64,000 bases of DNA, taken from the NCBI RefSeq assembly GCF_036173105.1, contig NZ_CP108053.1, positions 9,424,001 to 9,488,000 of the forward strand, in the 5' to 3' direction. Origin of the DNA: Streptomyces sp. NBC_00287 (GTDB lineage Bacteria; Actinomycetota; Actinomycetes; Streptomycetales; Streptomycetaceae). The stretch's first letter is position 1; every line of letters starts with the position of its first letter. Made by a program: the position numbers and the translations under genes. The notes under the pieces are model-generated. The model was not told where the DNA came from. It saw only the letters and a program-made list of their open reading frames with translations, and ran no database searches. Positions 44,701 to 51,384 of the stretch are shown here, in pieces.

Positions 44701-45603
44701 CAGAAGTCACACAAGGCGGCGGCCAAGGCCCGGGAGAAGGTCAGTACCGGCTATCAGAAGGCCAAGGCCAGGCTGACTGGAAAGACCAGCTGCGAGGACA
44801 ACAGCTTCGTCCCTGGCACCAAGGTCCTTATGGCCGATGGCACCGCCAAGCCCATCGAGGACGTTGAGAACGGCGACAAGGTCCTGGCGACCGACCCGGA
44901 GACTGGCGAGACCGCAGTAGAGACGGTCACGGCCGAGATCAAGGGCGAGGGCGTCAAGCACCTGGTCAAGGTCACGTTCGCTACCGAGCAAGGCGCGACC
45001 GCCGAGGTCGCTGCCACGGACGGGCACCCATTCTGGGTCCCGGAGCTGGGCGAGTGGATCGACGCCACCGACCTGAAGACCGGACAGTGGCTGCACACCA
45101 GCGCTGGCACCTACGTCCAGATCACCGCGATCGAACGCTGGACCACGCAGAAAGCCACGGTCCACAACCTCACCGTCAGTGATCTGCACACCTACTATGT
45201 GCTGGCGGGGACCGCTTCGGTCCTTGTCCACAACTGCAACGGCGCAACGCTTGAACTGAAGTACAAGGAGGGATGGGACGACGATCAGATAGCAGCCGCT
45301 GATCGCAAGGTTGCTGCTCTCAACGCTGCTGGATCGGCAGGAAAACTCGTCGTGACCAAGGTAGAACGCTCCGGAAGCGCAGCGGATATGTGGCGGCGCG
45401 CAGGCAAGAAGACGGTCGAGGGGACGGACATCGACCACATCGTTGAGTTGCAACTCGGTGGTGCGGACGATGTAAAGAACATGACGCCGCTTGACAGCTC
45501 CGTCAACCGAAGTATTGGAGCGCAGGTATCTCGCCAGTTGAAGAAACTGGGACTTAAGCCTGGTGACCGCGTATGCAAAGTCAATATCAGCAAACGATGC
45601 TAG
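38731..45603 (+). CDS. RHS polymorphic toxin: YD repeats, ricin-B lectin, pretoxin-Hint and HNH-like nuclease tip
   Basis: About 2,290 aa of recognisable protein. The open frame extends back to 38524, but those 69 codons are antisense to the neighbouring FG-GAP gene, so the native signal region seems lost. Residues 1-300: SpvB-like N-terminal part (SWIGDGWEYNAGSITRTYKA). Then many YD repeats (YDSLGRTTQVW, YDALGNRERL). A ricin-B lectin insert follows at about 1523-1658 (KCMDLTSSTTTAGTALQLYT). RHS core GAREYDPSTGRFLSVDP is near 1785. An Ala/Lys coiled coil precedes a Hint domain at about 2019-2170 (SFVPGTKVLMADGT ... TDGHPFWV ... LVHNC) that should release the tip. The last 120 residues carry GTDIDHIVELQLGGADD then NMTPLDSSVNRSIG, an HNH-like nuclease pattern. 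Confidence 0.88.
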   Translation, partial: GTATASAGGTVTDAVYRTPKTASGPRLASLAAAASGSGSSVLLGTDDGSGSKGDFGATPLVSAGSWAAGGNSGAFTYSYALQTPSVPAGPSPAVSFGYNSQGVDGRTSATNNQPSWIGDGWEYNAGSITRTYKACLDDQDDGNNTKKTSDLCWGSDNATLTLGGTTTELVLPDGANRYGDTWVAANGDGSRVELLKNTALDNGDEDGEYWRVTTRDGTQYYFGKHKLSDAWASGDPVTNSVLTAPVASNQSGEPCYKAGDFTGSFCAEAWRWNLDYVVDVHGNAMALYWAKEENYYAKNNAYTTPVPYDRGGYLKRIEYGLTKANPYGAPISKVTFDVDERCFRESEVTCSEENFTSGNSDQNRIWYDTPTDLYCAEGKECYVPVPTFWSRKRLAQVTTWTQRTQGSTDLSKVDSWTLQQSLPADLTDEGTALWLESITRTGYATDGVPMTLNPVQFLANAESMPNRVKRGSGDPHPAFDRLRIERVVSEYGGETFVDYEDPTDDCKVNGAFPKPEENTGLCFPVYWHTDPGVEEIDWFYKYRVASVQELPALTGVDPVTTQYEYLGGAAWALNQAEFSKKKTRTYDQWRGYTRVRTITGETSDSETAASMSTQAGMTETRYFRGMHGDPLPDGTTRPVTVTSSTGATIATDNEQYAGRVAESLTYTRNAGELLTRTVDYPTSTVLATRTRGGGIPALKAYRVRDAKSATFTRYSGTADGGWRTLRTVYTYEGTYGLPTQVESQGDLAKTGDETCAVMSYVHNTGKHLIGLPAQTLTTAGTCTEASTATAADWIDGSRIGYDNATAFSASAAPSSPNATITWAITGTGGGWVKDGEISYDSYGRTTSSTDAKGNKATTAYRPATGQVYEIETTNALQHSEITTLEPGRGVSLTDSDVNGRTTTYTYDSLGRTTQVWAPSRSTSKSPSAKFTYDTTIGQPVSITTESLNDAGEYESATVIYDGLGRERQKQEPAVGGGRLITDILYSANGTIKQTNNAYFATGEPSAQLFVLDSDYQVPNATLYAYDGLGRTLTETPYLNGEEVPAKATRYEYGYDNSTVINPEGAAAQRTWSDALGRTVRVDTFTNAARTEYRSTSYTYDERGDRVRAEDSEGNAWTWAYDARGREIESVDPDAGTTTTKYDVLDRPELVTNEKAAVYTLYDELSRPYEQHEGAAEGKLLSKTVYDTLIGGVGLPTSQTRYTDGLAYTTAVSGYTADYQPTGQKISIPESVAMSYGLASEYVYSFEYSESGLLEAVNLPSVGTLPAEKLVIRYNEDGLPVSTSGLAWYNSQTSYSPYGQVLRTVSGENPNRVWTTNLFDEATGELTRSIVDRESTSDTTAVTGHRVNSRTYAYDPAGNVTSIADTSNSATDRQCFMYDALGQLTEAWTAPSSCTATGKTTAAPKYSDGTTNVTSANSGYWQSYTYDALGNRERLVEHDPGLDASKDATTTYSYGKADGTQPHTLTGTSSTYKADSGAQVTKATTLTYDAAGNTETRTYDGSEQALTWTWDGQVETVTGFGENGSGAWLGLTNKCMDLTSSTTTAGTALQLYTCNGTKAQKLRIDSASAADPTTGALKVLGKCVVPKDGGTANGTAVVIADCTGAAGQQWTAVSAGNKLKHVASGKCLDVPASNSADGTDLQLYTCDANGLAQSWAPDKETKYIYGGDGARLMAISASERTLYLGESTISVNANKTPAYTERYYSQPGAPTVMRHAVGTGGAGDLSVQITDQNGTAYANVALSSGNKVKFSKTDPFGVERSESSTWRSHQGYIGGDEDASAGLVHLGAREYDPSTGRFLSVDPVLDLADPVQMNGYVYCENNPVTFSDPTGLATQYDGGGGGGGDYGAPSASEEAWAKQQLNMTMSDVILNNGWAIAVGLIGWDDFQGCVSRGDAWACGSLLLDFFGGGLGKALDVVKAINRAINAVQAWQKAKERARAIIKMAEKAREMARKAAEAKKKAAQRAAQLKKKAEEAATRQAKRAAQKTGNAVQKSHKAAAKAREKVSTGYQKAKARLTGKTSCEDNSFVPGTKVLMADGTAKPIEDVENGDKVLATDPETGETAVETVTAEIKGEGVKHLVKVTFATEQGATAEVAATDGHPFWVPELGEWIDATDLKTGQWLHTSAGTYVQITAIERWTTQKATVHNLTVSDLHTYYVLAGTASVLVHNCNGATLELKYKEGWDDDQIAAADRKVAALNAAGSAGKLVVTKVERSGSAADMWRRAGKKTVEGTDIDHIVELQLGGADDVKNMTPLDSSVNRSIGAQVSRQLKKLGLKPGDRVCKVNISKRC

Positions 45604-45618
45604 AGCTGGGAGAGGTCA

Positions 45619-46161
45619 GTGTCCTTGCTTGACCTGGATATGACGGAGACGGTAGGCACGTCGGCGGGAATGTTTGCCTTGTGGCGGCTGTCGCGCTTCG
45701 CCTCGGTCAGGGATATCGATTCCTGGGAAGATGAGGTAGCGGACAACGAGAGCCTTGTCGAGGCTGTTCGGGAGGGCGCTCTCGTGCCCATCGATTTTGG
45801 CGGCGACGGTGCCTACCAGTTCGCTGTTCGTGGAGTCTCCTTGCTGGGGAGGCTGACGGAGCGGGAAGCGCGATACTGCTTGGTTTCGTCGCGCCCTTAC
45901 CTCCTTGTCTCGGATGGCATCGTGGGACTTGGTGGGCTGGAGGCTGTTGGTGAGTACACGGGAGCCGATCGCCTTGAGATTCCCCTTGAAGCTGGAAGGT
46001 ACGCGGTCCAGGTTCACCTCATCGATTGGAAGGCTGAACCCGGCTCGCTCGGTGCAGATGGAAAACCGACGGACGGTGCGCTGGGAGACTTCATCATCGA
46101 AGTCACCTCTGAGATCGCCGGTGCTGAGTACAGGCGGAGCCTGCAAACATTCGCCGGGTGA
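45619..46161 (+). CDS. Candidate immunity protein for the RHS toxin
   Basis: 180 aa from a GTG 15 bp after the toxin stop, with GGGAGAGG just upstream, in the same operon. The protein is soluble and acidic (DIDSWEDEVADNESLVEAV). A beta-rich C-terminal half has DGAYQFAVRGVSLLGRL, then YCLVSSRPYLLVSDGIVGLG, then YAVQVHLIDWKAEPGSLGAD. I do not recognise a named immunity family. Position immediately after a toxin tip is the classical place for the cognate immunity gene, and acidic character suits neutralising a basic nuclease. The role is inferred only from context. Confidence 0.65.
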   Translation: MSLLDLDMTETVGTSAGMFALWRLSRFASVRDIDSWEDEVADNESLVEAVREGALVPIDFGGDGAYQFAVRGVSLLGRLTEREARYCLVSSRPYLLVSDGIVGLGGLEAVGEYTGADRLEIPLEAGRYAVQVHLIDWKAEPGSLGADGKPTDGALGDFIIEVTSEIAGAEYRRSLQTFAG

Positions 46162-46261
46162 AGTGTCGATTAGCTTTCCGCCGTGGAGTTTCTGGAGGTC
46201 GAGCTGTCGGACTGGACGGTCATCCAAGGGAGATATGCTATGGCTCGATGGGAGGGGCGGG

Positions 46262-46942
46262 ATGCGTTGTGTGTGGGCGTGCGCCGTGTTGGCGTTGTGC
46301 GCATCGATCTCCGGGTGCGGTGTCGCGAGCGGTGGCGTTGGTTCGGCTGACGAACTGGATCTGAGGCCGGTCACGCAGGCGAGTGCCGACCCCTTGTCCG
46401 GTGGACTGGACAAGGCGGCGCTGACGGGCCGGGAGGTGGACAGGTTCGCGGTGACCGTGACCGAGGCTGCGATTGATCAGAGGGAAGTGCGGGTGCCGTG
46501 GCGCGCCTGTGTCTCTGCGGCGTACGTCCTGTCCGGCACAGTGCTGGGTAAGCCAAAGAGCATGGTCGTACGCCAGGCGTCGGGGGAGGACGTCATGGTG
46601 ACCGTGGTCCTCGCCCAGTATGAGGGCGATCAGGCTCAGTCGGCGATGGAAGGTCTTGCGGCAGCGGTCGACGAGTGTGCGGACGGTTTCACGGCGACCG
46701 TGGACGGCGAGGAGCGGGGCTTCAAGAAGGTCGCCTTGGATCTGGCTCCGGACGGTGCGGACCAGGCGATGGGGCTGGGCGCGGTCGTCGAGAGGGCCGG
46801 GGGGAAGACACGGGGGAAGGCAGTGCTCCTGCGGAAGGGGAACACCGTCGCCTACCTCAGCGCCGTGCCCAAGGGCCGTGCCCCCAGGGACTTCGCCGTG
46901 CCGGCGGCTCTCGTGGACGCCCAGTTGGCCAAGCTCCCTTGA
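46262..46942 (+). CDS. Putative lipoprotein (226 aa)
   Basis: The start ATG is preceded by GGAGGGGCGG. N-terminal signal MRCVWACAVLALCASISGCG with lipobox ISGC, so it is predicted to be lipid-anchored on the outer face of the membrane. The remaining domain (about 60-226) has LTGREVDRFAVTVTEAAID, then CVSAAYVLSGTVLGKP, then a cysteine in VDECADGFTATVDGEE, and ends ALVDAQLAKLP. The layout (LDKAALTG ... C ... A-LVDAQLAKL) is shared with the next gene, so the two are likely distant paralogues. Function unknown. Confidence 0.8.
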   Translation: MRCVWACAVLALCASISGCGVASGGVGSADELDLRPVTQASADPLSGGLDKAALTGREVDRFAVTVTEAAIDQREVRVPWRACVSAAYVLSGTVLGKPKSMVVRQASGEDVMVTVVLAQYEGDQAQSAMEGLAAAVDECADGFTATVDGEERGFKKVALDLAPDGADQAMGLGAVVERAGGKTRGKAVLLRKGNTVAYLSAVPKGRAPRDFAVPAALVDAQLAKLP

Positions 46943-47019
46943 GGCGCCTGGTATGAGCAGATTTGGCTGGCGGTACGTCAGTCACCTTTGAGGAACAGAG
47001 AAAGCGAACGCAGCACATC

Positions 47020-47844
47020 GTGAACAGATCCGGCATACGCCGCTCCCGCTTCCGTACCGGCGCTCTTGCCGCCTCCGTCCTGGTCTCCGTCGGCGCGCTC
47101 ACTGCGTGCGGCGGCTCCGGGGACGGTGACTCCGCCGCCGACGCGTCCGCATCTCCGTCTGCTTCCGTTGCCGCTGCCGTTGCCGTTGCCGCTGCCGCTG
47201 CCGCCGCAAAGCCGCTGACCGTCGCCGAGTTGGACAAGGCGTCCCTGACTGCGAGTGATCTCACGGGCTTCGAGGTCGACAACCCTGGCGCGGCAGGTCT
47301 GCTCGCCCAGGGGCCAGTGAGTACGGGTGAGGAAGACTGTGCCGCGGTCGACCGGGTCATGTGGGGCGTCGCCCTCGGCGATCCGGTGGCCGCCACCCAA
47401 CGGTGGATCACCTCCGAACTCGACGACGCCGCGATCGACTCGGCGCAGGGCGTCGAGGAACTGAACGCTGCGTTCACGGTCACCGAGACCACGCTGACCC
47501 TCGCCTCCTACGACAGCGCCGATGCGGCAAAGGCAGCCCTCAAGTCGCTGCACAGTGGGATTGCCGCATGCGACGGGGACTTCGACTCCGAAGCCGACGG
47601 TATGCCGCAGGACGTCGACACGGTGGACACGGCGACGGCGCCGGAGGTCGGGGACGAGGCCGTGGCCTTCACCGCGACGGTCAGCCAGGGCGGCGGCGAG
47701 CCGGGCCCGATGAGGGTGGTCGTCTTCCGCCACGACGGTGTCCTGGCCCAGTTCAGCACCGTCAATGCCGCCGCCACGGTCTCCGGCGACGACTGGGACT
47801 TCCCGACCGTCCTGGCCGAGACCCAGGCCGCGAAGCTGGGGTGA
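47020..47844 (+). CDS. Putative lipoprotein (274 aa), paralogue of the preceding gene
   Basis: GTG start at 47020 chosen (an in-frame TTG at 46963 is possible). Basic N-terminus RSGIRRSRFRTG, then GALAASVLVSVGALTACGG with lipobox LTAC. A Val/Ala low-complexity linker (about 45-60) precedes VAELDKASLTASDLTGFEVD. Two cysteines (EEDCAAVDRVMWG, GIAACDGDFDSEADG) may form a disulfide. The C-terminal LAETQAAKLG mirrors the previous gene. 77 bp separate the two. A substrate-binding or signalling surface protein is possible; no family assigned. Confidence 0.78.
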   Translation: MNRSGIRRSRFRTGALAASVLVSVGALTACGGSGDGDSAADASASPSASVAAAVAVAAAAAAAKPLTVAELDKASLTASDLTGFEVDNPGAAGLLAQGPVSTGEEDCAAVDRVMWGVALGDPVAATQRWITSELDDAAIDSAQGVEELNAAFTVTETTLTLASYDSADAAKAALKSLHSGIAACDGDFDSEADGMPQDVDTVDTATAPEVGDEAVAFTATVSQGGGEPGPMRVVVFRHDGVLAQFSTVNAAATVSGDDWDFPTVLAETQAAKLG

Positions 47845-48421
47845 CCGAAGGACTACTCGGCGTCGTCCGAGGGTTATGTGTCCGAGGTAGGGGCGGCGAT
47901 CACGAACGTTCCCTTGGCGGGCGTGTGGCGACGAGCCTCGCTTCCGAAACGCGAGCACAGCAACCTCGGTGGTGGACGCGCGCAGCTCCAGGCTAGGGCC
48001 TGTCCGGTGAGTCGGCAGGGTCACCTTGCCTGCCTTCTAGGCTGGCGCCATGGACAACGGGCTCGCTCACGAGGAAAGCGCCTTCATCAACTTTCGACGC
48101 TGCGTCCCAGATCCGAAGGAGCACGGGTTTCGGTGGGTCGACATCAAGCAGCTCCGCTTCTCTGCGGAGTCCGTGGACGATAGAGGGCTGCTTGCCGCAC
48201 TGATTGGGCACGAGCAGTTCCGGGACGACTATGCAGGTGGTGGAGTGCTGCCGGACGGACACCGGCACGGTCCGTACTGGCTGCGATTGATCACTCCCGA
48301 CCTGTACGAGCCCATCAGCCAGGAGAATGCCGTGCAGATCCTGCGGGAGTGGGTGGATCCGCTCTGGGACGTGCCCACCGAGCTGGAGGCAGATCTGCAG
48401 CAGGAGGTGTTCGCCCGCTTA

Positions 48422-49306
48422 GAGGTCCTAACAGAAGCTGTTGATCATGTGACCTTCGGCTTGGATGGTCGTTGGTCTGGTCGTGGGAAAGCGACAGTCG
48501 CGGCCTTGGATCGTGTCGGATGAACTGTGGTCGCTCATCGAGCCGTTGCTGCCCGAGCCGGGGCCGAAGCTGGTGGAGGGCCGGCCGCGGGTACCGGACC
48601 GGCAGGCCTTGTGCGGGATCCTGTTCGTGCTGCACACCGGCATCCAATGGGAGTACCTCCCACAGGAGTTGGGCTTCGGCTCGGGCATGACGTGCTGGCG
48701 GCGGCTGGCCGCCTGGAACGAGGCCGGCGTGTGGGACGAACTGCACCTGATACTGCTGAAGAAGCTGCGGGTAGCGAAGAAGCTGGACTGGTCGCGGGCG
48801 GTGATCGACTCCTCCCACGTGCGGGCCGCTCGGCGCGGCCCAAAAGCGGCCCCAGCCCGGTCGACCGCGCACGGCCGGGCAGCAAGCACCACGTCCTCAC
48901 CGACGCCCAGGGCATCCCGCTCGCGGTGTCCCTGACCGGCGGAAACCGCAACGACGTCACGCAGTTGCTGCCCCTGCTGGACAAGGTCCCGGCCGTGGCC
49001 GGCGTCGTCGGCCGGCCCCGACGCAGACCCGATGCGCTCCTCGCCGACCGCGGCTACGACCACGACAAGTACCGCCGATTGCTCTGGGCCCGCGGCATCC
49101 GTCCGGTCATCGCCGAACGAGGACAGGAACACGGCAGCGGCCTGGGCATGTTCCGCTATGTGGTCGAGCGCACGATCGCCTGGCTGCACGGTTTCCGCCG
49201 CCTGCGGATCCGCTGGGAACGACGCGACGACATCCACGAAGCCTTCCTCGGCCTCGCCACCTGCCTCATCACCCACCGCCACGTCCAACGCCTTTGTTAG
49301 GACCTC
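48422..49306 (+). mobile_element. 885-bp IS5-family element, copy 2
   Basis: No difference from 25448-26332 was seen; same inverted repeats (GAGGTCCTAACA). Target duplication TTA at 48419-48421 and 49307-49309 (TNA type). Confidence 0.93.
48465..49300 (+). CDS. IS5-family transposase, two overlapping frames (copy 2)
   Basis: Identical to the transposase of copy 1: OrfA 48465-48935 with the first catalytic Asp, and the catalytic remainder in the other frame ending at 49300. The frames can be joined at the AAAAG run near 48842. Inserted in the same direction as the gene it splits. Confidence 0.85.
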
Positions 49307-49491
49307 TTAGCCGCAGTCGATGGCATCTACTACCTCAGCGAGCTCGGTGACGATGCGATTCATGACTGGGGACGCGTGCACGACTACTTCCACGAGTTCG
49401 TGCTCATCGACCGCTCGGCTGGGCGTATCACGCTCATCGTCGCCGCCGACGACTGAGGCAACCACCGGGGCATCTGCTGCGGTGGCTGATA

Positions 49492-49982
49492 TCAGTAGCG
49501 GAGCCACAACCGAATCGCCGCAAGAGTGACCGTGCCGTGAAAGACGTAGGCCCTCTTGTCGTAGCGAGTCGCCACGGCTCTGGAGCTTTTGAGTGCGTTG
49601 AGGCAACGCTCGACTTCGTTCCTCCTTTTGTAGGTAGTGCTGTCGAAGCTGGTCGGCCGCCCACCGTCGCTACCGCGCCGTTGGCGGTTGACCTTCTGAT
49701 TTTTCGGCTCAGGGATGGTGTGCTTGATCTGGCGTCGCCGCAGGTAGCGGCGGTTCCGGCGAGAGCTGTACGCCTTGTCGCCGCACACGTGGTCCGGTCG
49801 CGTTCGCGGGCGACCGCCAGCTGGGCGAGGGACTCGAACACGATCCATAACATTGATCAGCTGTGGCGCGTCACCCCACTGTCCGGGAGTGATCAGCACA
49901 GCCAATGGGCGACAGCTGCCGTCACTCGCCAGATGAATCTTCGTTGTGAGACCACCCCGTGACCGGCCTAGCGCCTCATCAA
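49492..49982 (-). pseudogene. IS5-family transposase C-terminal fragment
   Basis: Reads EALGRSRGGLTTKIHLASDG, then GGRPRTRPDHVCGDKAYSSR (second Asp), then KRRNEVERCLNALKSSRAVA (Glu), ending FHGTVTLAAIRLWLRY. This is the OrfB-type half of a DUF4096/DDE transposase, similar to but distinct from the one at 20194. The N-terminal half is missing; the fragment joins the ISL3 transposase at about 49982. Confidence 0.8.
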
Positions 49983-50875
49983 GGCGATGCTCGGCCGGAC
50001 GGCGCCGCCGCCCCAGCACCCGGGGCACGCGGTGATGAGCCCTCGTCGACTGCCGTGCCGGTCTCCATGACGATGGTGCCGGCGGTCGTGTCCTTGGTGG
50101 GCTCGGTGAGGCACGTGCGGTGCTGGGCGACGCACTTCTCGACAGCCTCGCACAGGTTCTTCCACAAGTGGAACCGGTCTGCGACTTGCGTGGCGTCGGG
50201 GCAGACGGTGCGGACGGCCTCCGCGTAGGCGCTGGCCCTGTCCCGGCACACGATCTGCGCGCCGGGGTGGTCGCGCAGCCATGTGGTGAGCGTCTCCGAG
50301 GTGCGGTCGGAAAGCACGTCCACACGCTCGCCGGTCTCGATATCCAAGATGATCGTCCCGTATACGTGGCCCTTCTTGAATGCGAAATCGTCCAGCCCCA
50401 TCACGCGCGGAGCCGCGGCGGGCTGTCGGTCGGGGAGCTTGCGCAGCAGCCTGATTAGCGAGTTCGCGCTGACCGGGATCGCCAGGTGTGCGGCCATCCG
50501 GGCCGCCGGGCGACCTGCCAGTGCCAGCGCGACTCTCTCCAGCGTCCTACGCAGGGCAGGGGTGCGGCGCGCGAACCGCTCGGTGAGCCCGTCTATCTGC
50601 TCGACGAACGTACGCCGCGAGCACCCTGCGGCAGAGCACGCAAATCGCCTCACCAACAGGTTGATCACGGCCTTCCGTCCGGCCACCGCCAGATCGGTCA
50701 GACGTCGCCGGTAGCTGCCGTGGACACGGTCGGAAACGGTGCCGCAGTCAGGGCAGGCCGCCTTCGGGGTCACGGCCCGCGCCGTGAACGTCACCGACCA
50801 CCACTTGATCCACCGCGACCGTCGCCAGATGAGCGAAGACCGACCAGAGCACGTTGCAATCACACGAGCAGCCAT
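49979..50875 (-). pseudogene. ISL3-family transposase, C-terminally truncated
   Basis: 298 codons from ATG 50875. N-terminal zinc-ribbon: CPDCGTVSDRVHGSYRRRL then RRFACSAAGCSRRTF (two Cys pairs). A helix-turn-helix linker follows, then the DDE start MGLDDFAFKKGHVYGTIILD (first Asp), QIVCRDRASAYAEAVRTVCP (second Asp) and QVADRFHLWKNLCEAVEKCV. ISL3 transposases run about 400-550 aa and the catalytic Glu region is absent here, replaced from about 49982 by the IS5 fragment. Probably inactive. Confidence 0.8.
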
Positions 50876-51036
50876 CCTGCCAGCCAGTGATGACGCTCCG
50901 TCACAGACCCCACAACAGGTGGATCAGAACCGCACCACGTGGCGATTGAGGCGGGTGCACTTCGGGTCAATCTCCTTCGCGGGAGGGCTCATTCCTGGAA
51001 TCATCCGACCATCGCCAAGAACGAGGGACGGCAGAC

Positions 51037-51384
51037 ATGGATGTAGAGATCCGGATCACGAGCGGGGACCGGGCCGATGAGCTGGCGGCATTGTGGCGGT
51101 GGCTGCAGGAGGAAGATGAACTGCAGGGAGACGTCAGCCCGATGGAGACCCGGATCAGCGAGGGCGAGTTGGGAGGTGCCTTCGATCTGATCACGGTGGT
51201 CCTGGGATCCGGCGGGGCGGGGTTTGCGCTGACCCGGTCGCTGAACACCTGGTTGCGGACGCGCCACAGTGACGTGAAGGTGACCGTGTCGGCTGGGGAA
51301 CGGTCAGTGGAGCTGGAAGCCACGAACGTCAAAGACGCCGTGCCGATGCTGCAGGAAGTGCTGCGTGACTTCGACCGCCCCTGA
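51037..51384 (+). CDS. EACC1-like effector-associated adaptor
   Basis: 115 aa: DVEIRITSGDRADELAALWR, then WLQEEDELQGDVSPMETRIS, then a hydrophobic helix GAFDLITVVLGSGGAGFALT, then RSLNTWLRTRHSDVKVTVSA and ATNVKDAVPMLQEVLRDFD. This pattern (short ferredoxin-like strands, a central Gly/Ala hydrophobic helix, a basic LNTWLRTR segment) matches the 'effector-associated constant component 1' family described in actinobacterial conflict systems. There it sits next to a caspase or trypsin-like effector and is thought to link sensor and effector. Its 3' end overlaps the caspase gene by 20 nt, so the two proteins are made together. Confidence 0.82.
   Translation: MDVEIRITSGDRADELAALWRWLQEEDELQGDVSPMETRISEGELGGAFDLITVVLGSGGAGFALTRSLNTWLRTRHSDVKVTVSAGERSVELEATNVKDAVPMLQEVLRDFDRP

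Larger units (their letters stand above)
48050..49456 (+). pseudogene. Hypothetical gene split by the 885-bp IS5 element
   Basis: Two coding halves, 48050-48421 and 49310-49456, rejoin perfectly when the IS and one TTA duplicate are removed, giving 172 aa. The N-terminal part includes NFRRCVPDPKEHGFRWVDIK and PYWLRLITPDLYEPISQENA; the C-terminal part includes VDGIYYLSELGDDAIHDWGR then VLIDRSAGRITLIVAADD. The TTA is Leu124 of the intact gene. Family unknown; the acidic, Trp/Tyr-rich composition resembles immunity-like or antitoxin-like small proteins, but this is only an impression. The disruption looks recent because both halves are otherwise open. Confidence 0.8.
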
